Assembly: GCF_000004075.3 (NCBI RefSeq)
Contig: NC_026660.2
Location: 28,957,498 to 29,021,497 of the forward strand
Source: Cucumis sativus
Taxonomy: Eukaryota > Streptophyta > Magnoliopsida > Cucurbitales > Cucurbitaceae
DNA: 64,000 nt
Direction of reading: 5' to 3'
Each line of letters opens with the position of its first letter. Within the stretch, counting starts at the first letter, position 1. Shown here piece by piece: positions 48,097 through 59,280 of the stretch. A program made the translations under genes and the position numbers. The notes below the pieces were generated by a model, which saw only the letters and a program-made list of their open reading frames with translations, had not been told where the DNA came from and made no database searches.

Positions 48097-50995
48097 TTAG
48101 AGGGTGAGAACAAAAGGTGGGGCGTCTCTACGTGGACCTGCAACAGAGCGGTATACATAAACACTTTCAGCCTCACACTCGTCATTTCCATCATCCTTAA
48201 TGACCTCAACATTCAACCGAGGCACCTGCTTCGCCAAAACTCGACACCCGTTCATCGTCACCTTGCAGGCTGACATCCATAGTGATCTCATGGATTCGTA
48301 CCTCTCCAAACCAGAAAGCAAAGCTGCATTTCCAAATGGGCTGTCTCTGATCTCCAGCTTTTTCAGCTTTGGACAACCACTCATAACACACTGCATTCCC
48401 CAGTCAGTTCTTCCAGCAAAAGCCACTGAAAGAGTTTCCAAGTTTTTTGCATATTTCCCGATGTATTCAAATGTTAAGTCTGTTAACAAGCCTGAAATGG
48501 CGAGTCTACGCAGCTTAGAACAAGTTTTCACCACCGCACCAAAGGCCTCATCCATTGGTTGCTTTGTAAGATAGTCTGGTTGGTGAGGGTTCATAATGCA
48601 GAGACGAAAATGGGTGAAATCTGGGCAGTTCTGCACAATGGTGGCCACAGCCTCATTCGTCATCTGATGGCAAAAGTAGAGAACGTAACAGAGTTTACGA
48701 CAGCCATAAGAGACTGCAAGAAACCCCGACTCAGTTACACCATGGACTAAATTGTCCGCAAATGGATGTGCTGGAAATACACGGAGTTCCTCAAGCAAGG
48801 GGCAACTCAGTCCAACGGCCTTCAGTCCCTTGTCTTCAACTGTGTCTAAAACCTGCACCAGGAACATAATATTAGAGAGCTCAAGTATGAACAGTCATAG
48901 AAGGAACCTAGGTGCCTGCATTGCATAATCCTTGCTCTCCCTCTCAAACTCATTAATATTGAACTAAGGAAAGGAAGGGAAAATAAAACCCAGGCATACC
49001 CAAAGACGGCGAAGAACGGGGCAGTGGGAAAGGAGTCCAGCAAGTTCACCACCGTGTAGAATAGCATAGCTAAGATTCAAGAAAGTTATATTTGCACAGG
49101 CAGGAAAAAGAACTTGGAGATACAACACTGTCGACTCTAACAAACCAGAGAGAGTGTGCAGATTCTTGCAACTTTTAAAAGCCTCTTCAAGGTCACAATA
49201 CTGCCGGAGAGTGATCTCTTGCGAAAAAGAGCCCGTGCCTAACTCCGTTAGCTGAGGAGTGTGAACAAGCAGCCTCTGCAATTGTTCCAAGTTTATATTC
49301 CTATTGACCTTCAAAACCTTCAGCGATTTGGACCTTCTTACCAGCTTCTCAAGGGCCTCAAAACTAACATCACTATTCAAACTTGCAAAGTTAAGTACTT
49401 CCAGAGATTTCAAAGTATCTGGGAAGCAACTCAGCCAATTTCCACTTTTGTCATTAATGTCATTCTCAAGTATGTCAAGCTCAGTCAAGTTCCTGGAACC
49501 AAATTAAGAAGTCAGAGATTCGCTTTATTTACTCAATATCATTTTCAAGAACACATTTAGTAAAAAAGAAAACATTCATCAGTTTCTACTTTTGATAACT
49601 GTTGACAAGGTCGTGTTTCTATGTCTACATCACAAGTTTTAGAATTTATGACAATACACTCAACGCCATTCATTAGCATTACTAAACAGTATCCACCTGA
49701 AAAATAATAAATAAATAAAAGACACAGTCACCCCCCGCCCCAAAAAATTGAAGCTTCATTAAAGACAACAAATTTGGGGAGGTGGCAAAATCAGTGGGAG
49801 CCATGGCAGTAGGTTGAAGATTCCTGTAGAAAGAGATGGGCAGAAGGGCAGATTTGTTCAATCACTGATCTTCCCATATCATTAGTAGTTAATTAAAAGT
49901 TGATAATAATGGAGACAAAGTTGCAAGGATGTGAAATGCCAACGACCGTATGACAGGAAAAAAAAAGCAGGTTAGATGTCGCATCCAAGAAAAAAGAGAA
50001 ACAGAAAAATGAGAGGTGGAGATAGCAAAAGTTAGAAAATTTTTATCATCAGAGTTCAATCAGTAGGAATTGATGCTCTAATAAGCACCGATAACAGAAT
50101 TATACGCAGTACAACTGTATGTATTATGAGTTCCCATTCCATTTTGAATGAATGAATAAAGTTCATAACTTTTCAATATGATTCCGACATGATACTGTTT
50201 GGGTGGTGTCCATGAGCAACCCCTTATAAAGCTAATTGAAAGAAACGAATCAGTGACAAAACCAACCAAACATTGCTTTAATTTCATAACCATGACGGAA
50301 TTTTTTTTTTTATAAAAGAAAATCCTTTTTCTGTGGAGGCATCTAACACAAAAGAAATCAATATTCCAAGTTGGAAAAAATAATTCATAATATATAATAA
50401 AATTCTCTGTTCTTACAAAAGGGATCTCCCCAAACAACCCAGATCTCATCGTAATGAATCAGAGTTTTTAAAAGAAAGAAATGACGTACTTGCAGTTAGT
50501 GGCAATGGCGGCAAGGCCATCGGTGCTGAAGCCATCGCAGCTCATCATTGAAAGGGCTTTGAAATTTGGGAAGGAACGACTCAAAAACTCCAAGCTTTCG
50601 TCCATTACAGTCATTCTCTTGAGCCTCAATTCTTCAAGAATTGGGTATTTTGAAGCAAAAGCAACAAGCCATGAATGAATATCAGCTCCCCAATCTGAAG
50701 GTACCAAATTGAAATCCGAAAACCTAGGTTTCCCTTTCAGTGTCACACTCCGAATGTTCGGGAACCGTCGGATTACAATTTCCGGCGAAACAGAGTAACA
50801 GTTTCCAATGAAAACATGAGTTCGAGACCACCGCTCAGCGTTGAACCAATCTTTACAAACCAAAGACACAGAGCTTCTATCTCTGTGAGATTTCACCAAA
50901 CTCAAAACTCTTTCCAATACCTCATCTGGGAAAATTGAACCAGCCCGATTCGACTCATCCGAGTCACCTGACCCTTTCCTCCTCTTCGAACTCAT
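48097..50995 (-). CDS. AFB: TIR1/AFB-family auxin receptor F-box protein, possibly AFB6 class
   Basis: Three exons, 50490-50995, 49000-49492 and 48097-48852, give 584 residues, the family's usual length and three-exon layout. A 21-residue basic/acidic leader precedes the F-box [20 protein letters not shown] (about 22-65), followed by leucine-rich repeats to the end (PPFVLTL). Auxin-pocket positions known from TIR1 are largely kept: ELRVFP (Phe351), VLYFC (Phe380), FRLCIM (Arg403), ISGLLTD (Ser438), LSVAFAG (Ser462) and LEIRDSPFG (Glu487). His78 of TIR1 is replaced by Arg91 ([10 protein letters not shown]), as in AFB4/5. Known role: the SCF substrate receptor that binds auxin and Aux/IAA degrons in the nucleus. 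Its overall sequence lies between TIR1/AFB2 and AFB5; the AFB6 clade, absent from Arabidopsis, is my best guess. Confidence 0.93.
48276..48296 (-). promoter_or_regulatory. Degenerate miR393 target position in the AFB coding sequence
   Basis: In TIR1/AFB2/AFB3 the codons for MRSLWMSS form the miR393 site. Here the same codons (minus strand) differ from a perfect complement of the miR393 sequence I remember at about five of 21 positions, including in the central and 5'-seed-facing part. Regulation is therefore probably weak or lost. Confidence 0.5.
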
Positions 50996-51640
50996 TCTTC
51001 CCCCTCAAAAAAAAAAATAACCCACAACAAATCAACTTATCTCAAAACCCCATAAGGAAAATCAACAGAAAACCTCCGCAAAAAAATTGGAATTCGAAAA
51101 TGTACTTGTTTAGAAATTATATGAGAACAGTTGTAGAATGAGAAAAATCCACCCCCAAGATTTCTCAGAAACGAGGAGTAATTGAAACCAAAATGAAGAT
51201 TGAATTGTTAAACAAAAAGGGAAAATAATTGGACGTGGAAAACAAAGCAAAAATAGCTGGTTCAGGAATTTCTCAAAAACACAAAAGAAAAGAAAAAAGT
51301 AAAAAAAAAAAAAGAAAAAAAGAAAAAAAAAAGCTACAAGAACTTGAAAAGCCGAATGAAAAGGGCTTTAAAAGAAAGAGTAAAACGGGGGTTGTGAAAG
51401 ATGAGGATCCTATATCCAGTTAAAGAAGAAAGAGGAGAGAAACAGAGTAAAGAAAGAGAGGACCGAGCTGACTCAGTGCTCTCTTGTGAAACAAATAATA
51501 GAAAACAAAAGAACGGGATCTTTTGTAGCGATTGGGAACTGGGAAGAGCCAAAGTGAGAAAGCCAACTAATTGCGTATTATAGAAAAAGCAGAAAGAAAC
51601 AGAGGAAACCAAAAAGAAAATCAAATCCTATTTTCATCTC
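50996..51640 (-). promoter_or_regulatory. Presumed 5' UTR and promoter of the AFB gene
   Basis: Purine-rich on the plus strand (pyrimidine-rich on the coding strand), with long A/AG runs at 51300-51335. It gives only low-complexity frames. The pyrimidine-rich leader is typical of plant 5' UTRs. Transcription start and any leader intron cannot be fixed. Confidence 0.4.
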
Positions 51641-54460
51641 AGACTCTCATTCTTATTCTATTTTAGAACTTGAACTTTCCAGGAATCTATTTTAGTCTTT
51701 AACTTCAAAAGAAAACGTTTATTTAAGTCTTGATGAAGATGAAGCACAGACTAACCAACATCTACACCTAATTATTATACCCCTAATAAATCAAGCTTTG
51801 TAATATGGTCTATAAAAATGAAGATATATTTTCAAAAAATTAAAAAGTAAACCTTCAGTAACCGATGTACCATTACCATTTATCTTTCTCCACACCTCCA
51901 ATCAATTGGAGCCATGTAAGCTGTTCCCTTTGTTTTGTTCCTTCTTTTTTTTTTCTTTTCTTTGTTTGGTTTGATAGACTGTAAATGTGAGCATGTTTGT
52001 GGCAGCGGATTGCCCGGCTACTGCCCTTCCCTTCCCTTCTTCAATCTGACTTCACTTACATTTATGATCTTAATAATTAATCATTTCTGTTCAATTATCG
52101 CTTCCTCCAAAACTTTTTGTTTCCATTTATATTTGTTTAATATATGCACCTACCCTCCCATCCAAAACCAAACATATATATATATATGGAATATGTTAAT
52201 TACTTACTACATATTAATTTTAAATTAGGAGAAAGAAAGAAAAAATGGTTTTGTAGGTGAAAATGAATATTGAGGCTACGGGGAATTATATGTGAAAGCC
52301 GCTCTCACCTCACCTCACCTCACCTCATCTCATCATCACATATATATATATATTTCACCTCTTTTTGTAAATGCAGACACTTTATCCAAAATTGAAAAAG
52401 GCATATTTTAATTTGTAAAATGTTTAAATTTGACTTAGTTAATCAATTCTTTATTAGTATACTAATTTTAAAAATTCCAATTTCTAAATTTGAATTCAAT
52501 TAAGAGCATACTCTATTGGGGTGAGTTACACCTAATTGTTTTTAGTATTAATTCTATTACATTTGTTTTGCTTTTACATATCTATGCAATTCAAATTCTT
52601 ACTTTAATGTAAAGATAAGTAAAAATATAACTAAATGGAATATAAAATATACGAATAAATTGATGATTGTAATATAAAATATTTGATAATGTAAGAGAAA
52701 AATAAAAAATAATTAAAAAGTTGAAATAATTTGATAACCACATAAAATGTTATGATGCAAAAGATGGGCATCAAATATCATCCTCTACCGTTGTTAAATA
52801 CACATCAAAAGCGACCTTTTATAGAAACAATGTCCTTTTACATTAATCACATCGTTCATTTTTACTCCTCGTTTTTTTTAAAAGTTATAATAAAATCCTA
52901 TAAATAAAAAGTTATTGATCCGATTAAAAGTTTATGAATATAAATATAATAATATAATATATATATAATAGTTTTAGTAAATTTAAATTGGATCGCATAT
53001 AGATCTATGAAAATAAAGTTTCAAGTTAGCTAGGGGATTAGTCAAACCTTGATTAACATCAAATCCAAACCTAACCCACGTAAAAAAAACGACACTAAAA
53101 GAGTTTCAACTGGTTCAATTCATTTTCCACCTTCAAAACCAAACAAAGTTGATTTGACTCCATGTTCATCTTTATTTTTTGTTATTATTATTAGTAAATT
53201 TAGGGTTCAAAATATCAAACTTTTACTCCACTATAATTCAAATTTAGGGTTTAACATATATATATATATATTATTTAAGGAGGGAAAACGTTAAAGCATG
53301 ATATATGTAACAATTAGCTAATTCATATGTAAAATGAAACATCAAAAATTGATATGATTTTTGTGGAAGTGGTTGTCAAGATCTCCATCTAGTAAAAATT
53401 TCAATGATTCTTTTTAATTAAAAGTGATATTAATTTTAATGTATTTTTGAAATACTTGAATTAATTAGTGGAGGGTCTATGTCAAAATTATAATGATAAT
53501 AAGGGTAGGGTCTTTATGAACCTAAGCCTCCTATTAGATTGCTTTTCTTTTTCTTTTTCTTTTCTTTCCTTTTCCCTCTCTCTATATGTATCCTTTTTGA
53601 ACCATTAGATTGCTTTGTTGAGATATGATTTCTGATAATTTCACATGACATGAATTAAACCATTTACATTGTATATTTATTCAATGTCAAATAGTAGTCT
53701 ACTCACTACTTGACTACCAATGATTTGAAAATTGTAATAGGTGATCTTCAAAAGAGATGTGCATACTTGACTTGGTATGATATATATACCCCTACTGTTT
53801 AATTTCTTCAAGGTAATTAAATAAAAGCCTAATATGCAAATAATTATAAACCAATACAACATGCTTTTTTTTTTGTTAGGTTCAACAATTGCAACTAATC
53901 AAATTATTAGTGTTGATGTTAAATTTAAATGGAAAAAAAAGCAAAATTGACATTCACGTTACAAACAACGATACATGAAAAATATGACTTACAAAAGAAA
54001 TTGTCTTTAATGTTAAAGTCAAAGATAAAGAACCTTATAGTGAATGAGAGTTAGAAGTTTTATTTACTTTATATTAAATTAAAGGGATATATCCATATAA
54101 ATTTTGATTTCGTGTTTATCATAATCCTATTAGATTTTTTAAAAAAAAAACAAAGTTTTTCGAATCTTAAAATAAGTTGTGATTAACTCTTACTTATTTC
54201 ATTAATTAAGTCCACACTCACTTGTGGGTTTCAAATTTAAATTATGTAAAATACTTAACAAATGAAAATCGATACACGTTATTAGATCGTGAACACAAAA
54301 CCTTTCTTATCTATCTAGTTTGATAGGATGTTAAAACATTTGTTAAAAGCTTAAGCCTATCATTTTATCCACTGATTTGTGTGTGTATATATATATAAAA
54401 AAAAACGTTGATGGTATATTGAATCTGATGATGTTGTTTATTGTAATAAGAAATAAGGAT
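51641..54460. other. Intergenic DNA, AT-rich, no supported gene
   Basis: Low-complexity sequence with a CACCT tandem repeat (52306-52326), TA runs near 52165, 52340 and 53255, and no splice-linked frames. Confidence 0.55.
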
Positions 54461-54494
54461 TGGTTGCGGGTTGGGATGGGAAAGTAAAGGTCTT

Positions 54495-54925
54495 GTGGCG
54501 GTCACGTGGGAGATGGGTAATGTTTTGAGTGGAGGAAGAGGACTTGGAGGAGACTAAGAGAAAGTGATTAATTGAATTAATAATGGTAATTAATGAATGA
54601 ATTAAGTAAATATTAAAAGAAAAAGAAGAAGAGGGTTTGTGTGTTGTGTTGTGTTGTGTTTAAAAGGAATAATGAGTATGATGATGAATGGGTTATTGAT
54701 TTAAAATGAAGGATGTCACGTGACGGCCTCTCTCGTCTTCAATTCCACGAGCTCATCCATACAGCTAATGCTCCCGAATCTCTATGATTAAAGATAATCA
54801 TGCACTAATTAAACACATTAATTTATTTCAATCTTACTATCACCAATCACATTACCAGCTCATTACTATCTGTCCTCAACTCCATCAAACTATACCTCTT
54901 CCCCCCCCATCTATTTAACTCTTAA
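54495..54925 (+). promoter_or_regulatory. Promoter-like block with two G-boxes and no coding sequence downstream
   Basis: CACGTG cores occur at 54503-54508 (GTCACGTGGG) and 54717-54722 (GTCACGTGACGG). A pyrimidine-rich TATA-like segment (ATCTATTTAAC) follows at about 54908-54918. No open frame of note follows. It may drive a noncoding transcript; this is inferred from composition and motifs only. Confidence 0.3.
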
Positions 54926-57409
54926 TTAATCTCTCTCCTTCCTTATTCTTATGCCTTCCATTTTCCTTTTTTATTCTTCTCTAACTACTTACCTTCAATT
55001 TCATTTGTTTCTCCAATCATAATCATAGTATTATTATTATTATTTGGTATATGATATGATCAAAGAGATCATGAACTGTTCCTCTCCACTAATGACAGTT
55101 TAATTGCCCAAACCAGTATAATTTAATTTATGTCTAAGATTCTAGTTTATGCCTTCTATTTTTATATATATCTTTCTTCAAAAATAATTCAAAACACTGT
55201 AAACTCTCAATCGGTTCCATACAAATTTATATATATATATATATACCCTACTATACTTATCATGTAGGAACAAAAAAGTAAAAAATACTTTATGACATGA
55301 ATTCACTTTTTACAACCACGAGTTATTTAAAAAACAATTTTTACACAATGTTAATGTTTGAACATTCGTTCACAATAATGATATATTTATTTTCAGACTT
55401 TTTGTTTTGAGTTCTTAGATAATATGGTGATATTAATTGTTTTTTTCTTTTATTTTTAGTGAGAGAAGAAAAGACAATGTATGTGTTTTATTAATCATGT
55501 TAATGATAGAGTAAATATAAGGAAGATGTGAAATGGTATTTACCTGTACAATACAACAAGGATGGAAATGTCCATAAGTTTTATCTTTGCAATACATACT
55601 TTTGTCAAAAAAAAAAAAACATCAAAATAAAAATTAAACTAGAAAATAGATGGATAAATAAATGAAGTCAACGTTAACATTTTTTACACCACAATGTATT
55701 GGTTGATATGCTTAAAGTCGGTATGGAGGTTCCCTCGGTTTCAAAGTATATTTAGTGTCATGACGTTTTTGAATTAAAATTTTTGTTTTATGTGTTGAGA
55801 GTTGAATGTATTGTTCGTTTTACTTATTCATATCTAGCTTTTTTAATTAGTTGATTAGTTATTGTTAATCATGATGTAAGAAACTTTGGGATCATATATA
55901 ATTATTAATTGTTTAGTTATAATTTTTTTTTTAAGAAAATGAACAAGACAAAATATATATATATATATTTATCATAAACAAGCATTTAGCATGAGTTTTA
56001 TGTTATGAATTAAATGAAGTGGTTGGTTGGTAGAGATATAAAAGAATAATAATGTAGAAAAAATGGGTATTGTTAATTAATTTAGTAAGATTGAACATTA
56101 TATTTAGGTGGGTTTTTTCACTTTCACTTTCACTTTCACTTAGAGTTAGGCATCAAAATTTGGACTTAGAGTTAGGCATAAAAAAGAAGAACGGCTCGCA
56201 TGTAAAATTCATAATTGAAGAGGAGACAAGCAGCCGACTACATCAAAGATTTACAAATCTAAACGAAATTGAAATGTTGGATATATACATTTACCACTTT
56301 ACCCTTTTTTTTAAAAAAAAAAGTTGAAAATAAAAATGGTCAAAATTAAAATAATAATTATCATCAACAATTATTAAATTGCATGTATTGCAGTGGGTCA
56401 CATCTAAAATCATTATACCTTTCCACTACTACTTCAAAGTAATAATAATAAACAAAACACTAAAAAATTGACGTAATATTCAACTGAAAATGTGTAGTAA
56501 AGTAAAAGTATAAGAAAAGGAAATGAAATGAGAGATTGGGGAATTATCCTTTTTGAAAAAGGGGTAGGGGACTGGGGAGTGTAAAAATGAAATACACACA
56601 TATATATATATATTTGGGGGAATGTGGAGGCAACTTCTCTTATGATTATGATTATGAAGTGTATTGAAGAGAGGAGGATGGTGGGGTTTTAGTTGGGCAG
56701 TGTAATGTGTAATAACTCAAACTGTTTGATGGTTGAAGAAAAAGCACATGCCTCCAACTCCAACTTTCCAAATTATTCAACATCCTTTTAATTTCCACTT
56801 ACCACACATATATTGTTTCTACCTTCGTTTCTTCCCTTCCTTCCTCTTCACACCCAAATATTTTTTCAAGATTCATTTCTAAAGAAATCTATATTAACAA
56901 GGTCATATAATATCTCTGTGGTAAATTTTCCACATCATTGACAAGATCATAGAAGGGATGAAGAAAGAAATAAAAGTAATTGATAATTTTGAAGAGTGAG
57001 GGTGTAAGTTATATGTTGAAGAAGTAGAATAGAAGGGAGAATGTTATGTATTATTAGTGTTTAAATATGTAACAAATCACTCTCTTCATTGTCCACATCA
57101 TTATCTAATCTTGTTTACACTAAACTTAAATTAATTGTGAAATGTGATGGGAGGCCTGGGGCCTGCTTTAGGAGTCTTACACGTGGCACATGTCCCTATG
57201 TTCCTAAATCTGTCCCATTTTTTTCTTCACTTCTTCATTTAATTCTCATCATAATCTTTAAACTCTTTCTTCTTATTTCTTACTCTCTGCCTCATTTGTA
57301 TTGAGGATGTTAATGCGTTTTAAGTTTCAAAATATAATAATGTTGTTTTTAGAATTTTAACACTTTGAGATTATAAGATATTAGGTAATGTGGTAATATC
57401 TGTTTGTAT
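54926..57409. other. Intergenic DNA upstream of the tRNA gene
   Basis: AT-rich. There is a CTTTCA tandem repeat (about 56115-56140) with two copies of CTTAGAGTTAGGCAT just after it (56139 and 56164). Less AT-rich patches lie at 56640-56870 and 57130-57210, the latter with a CACGTG core near 57181. No gene is recognised. Confidence 0.5.
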
Positions 57410-57483
57410 GGTGTCGTGGTGTAGTTGGTTATCACGTCAGTCTAACACACTGAAGGTCTCCGGTTCGAGTCCGGGCGACGCCA
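57410..57483 (+). tRNA. tRNA-Val (anticodon AAC)
   Basis: A complete cloverleaf reads from 57410. The acceptor stem GGTGTCG pairs with CGACGCC (57476-57482; one G-U pair), with discriminator A at 57483. The D-arm contains box A (TGGTGTAGTTGG). The anticodon stem is TCAGT/ACTGA around the loop CTAACAC, with anticodon AAC at 57444-57446. The T-arm is TCCGG-TTCGAGT-CCGGG with box B GGTTCGAGTCC. There is no intron and CCA is not encoded, as expected for a nuclear gene. A T-run directly after it serves as the Pol III terminator. Confidence 0.97.
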
Positions 57484-57490
57484 TTTTTTA
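57484..57490 (+). terminator. Pol III terminator of the tRNA gene
   Basis: A run of T directly after the tRNA discriminator base, the standard RNA polymerase III stop signal. Confidence 0.85.
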
Positions 57491-58584
57491 ACGGTCAATT
57501 TTCATGACTGAGACTTTTTTAAACAGAAAATAAGAGTTTCTTCCCTGCGGAATTAAGTGATGCCAAACGGGTAGGGAAATTTAGTAATGTATACCGTAGA
57601 CGATTTCTCTCTTTTTAATTAAATGAGGTAGGGTTACAAACTAAAGCCCATTATTACAGCCCATATGGGTAGGCTCAATTGATATGCAGGCCGGAAAAGT
57701 CCTGGTGTTATGGGCCTTGCTGGGTTCATTTAATCTAATTTTGTTGGGAGGGGAAGAGGATCTATCACTGTTTCATTTTTGTCCCACCTTTTAATTCCTA
57801 CTTTCATTTATAAAACGTTTCTCAATAAATAATCTTCACTTTAAATCTCATTTTTATCTTTCAACTTTTAAGTCTATAATCTTCAATCTCTTCTTGGCTA
57901 AGATTTAGCTCAATCGTAATTAGTATAATTTTTTTTTTCTTAAAAGTTGACATTTTGATCCATATTTGAACCATTGTTGTACTAAAAACAAACTTTTATA
58001 TATTGCTCCTAAATTAAGTTCATGATTCGTAATTTCCACTTTTTAACTTAACTATGCCTTTCTATTTTATAACATTTGATTTTTATACTTATCAATATTT
58101 TCAAAGTTTAAATCTCTAAAATTTATTTAATTTTGATATATATCCTTCAAAACATGGATATTAGTAAACTTAAGAGTTTGTTATATATTATAAAAAATAT
58201 TTCCTTATGGTTTTTTTTCTTTCTTATTGGTATACCTTAAATCCACGGTGTATAATTAATGTTCATCTCTTACTTCAAACCATATCACTAATATTAGTAT
58301 TACCTGATTTGTTTACATTAATTTTATTATTATCATCATTGAAAATAGACATCTAAAATTAGGTAGTGGAGGGAAATTATGATTGAAAAATTGATTGTAA
58401 AAATAAGGGTATATCCAACAAGCTAAGTATGCACATATTTATATAGAAACAATTCCTTTAGTATCCAAATTGGAAACACAAATTGAATAGGGATTATATA
58501 TGTGATATGATGCAACACATGAATTGATGAACAGCATCGGAAAATGAAAAAGAAAAAAAAAAAAACCTTATTGTGTATACATAT
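57491..58584. other. Intergenic DNA between the tRNA and the acidic membrane protein gene
   Basis: At 57628-57715 there are several GCCCAT/ATGGGC-type motifs (for example CAGCCCATATGGG at 57658-57670 and TATGGGCC at 57709-57716) that look like a site II promoter cluster, though no gene starts nearby. The rest is AT-rich. Confidence 0.4.
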
Positions 58585-59280
58585 TTAAATAAACATTGGG
58601 AAAGCGGTTGGAGAAATATCAATCTCGATCAAATTCTCCTCCTCCAACTGAAAAAACTCCGATGATACTCTCTTCTTATCCAAAGCAATCTCGATGAGTT
58701 CATCCCTATCTTCATCATCCCACATAAAACATACATTCTCCATCTCATCTTCCGCCCCGGACCAGCTATCGGAGTCCGTTTCCGGATAATACAGCGACAG
58801 AGAAGGATACCTCTCCATTGAATTTAATCTCATGTGTAGTACCGTCCCATCATCCTTATCCTTATCCTCATCAACTTCAACTTCACCTTCTTCTTTTTCT
58901 TCTTCTTCTTCTTCTTCTTCATCTTCTTCCTCGTAGTCTTCGTAAATAACCTCCAACGGCGCTCTGACATTCCATTGTACGAAAGATTCCTCGAAGCAGG
59001 AAGAAATGGGAGAACAACCAGTACAGTGTTCTGGTGGTTGAGTAAATTTGATGGGTTGGGGGTTGGTGATGGTGATGGGTTGGTGTTGGCGCTGGCGTTG
59101 ACGTTGAGTTGCACCGAGGCGGAGGAGGGAGAGAAAGAGAAATCCGGCGAGGACAAGCGCCGGAGAGAGGAGGGAAGTCCAGAGAAAAGGAGGGAAGAAG
59201 AGGAGAATGAGAGTGAAGAAAGAGAGAAGAGCTGAAAACAGAGGATGAGAGAAAATTGACAGTGAAGAAGAAGAAGACAT
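58585..59280 (-). CDS. Acidic plant membrane protein of unknown function, single exon
   Basis: An uninterrupted 231-codon frame in an AT-rich region, with an ATG at 59280. Residues about 14-55 (LFSALLSFFTLILLFFPPFL and beyond) form two adjacent hydrophobic spans. A Gln/Arg-rich linker follows, then CTGCSPISSCFEESFVQWNV, a Glu/Asp run at about 114-143 encoded by a TTC repeat, and an acidic C-terminal domain with SLYYPETDSDSW, FMWDDEDRDELIEIALD and ENLIEIDISPTAFPM. The conserved-looking C-terminus suggests a real plant-specific gene family. I cannot name it. It is probably anchored in a membrane with the acidic tail in the cytosol. Confidence 0.8.
   Translation of the reverse strand: MSSSSSLSIFSHPLFSALLSFFTLILLFFPPFLWTSLLSPALVLAGFLFLSLLRLGATQRQRQRQHQPITITNPQPIKFTQPPEHCTGCSPISSCFEESFVQWNVRAPLEVIYEDYEEEDEEEEEEEEKEEGEVEVDEDKDKDDGTVLHMRLNSMERYPSLSLYYPETDSDSWSGAEDEMENVCFMWDDEDRDELIEIALDKKRVSSEFFQLEEENLIEIDISPTAFPMFI

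Noticed and set aside
55040-55090. Weak resemblance of a GATCAAAGAGATCATGAAC-type segment to miR393
   Set aside because: Too many mismatches and no supporting hairpin arm found nearby.
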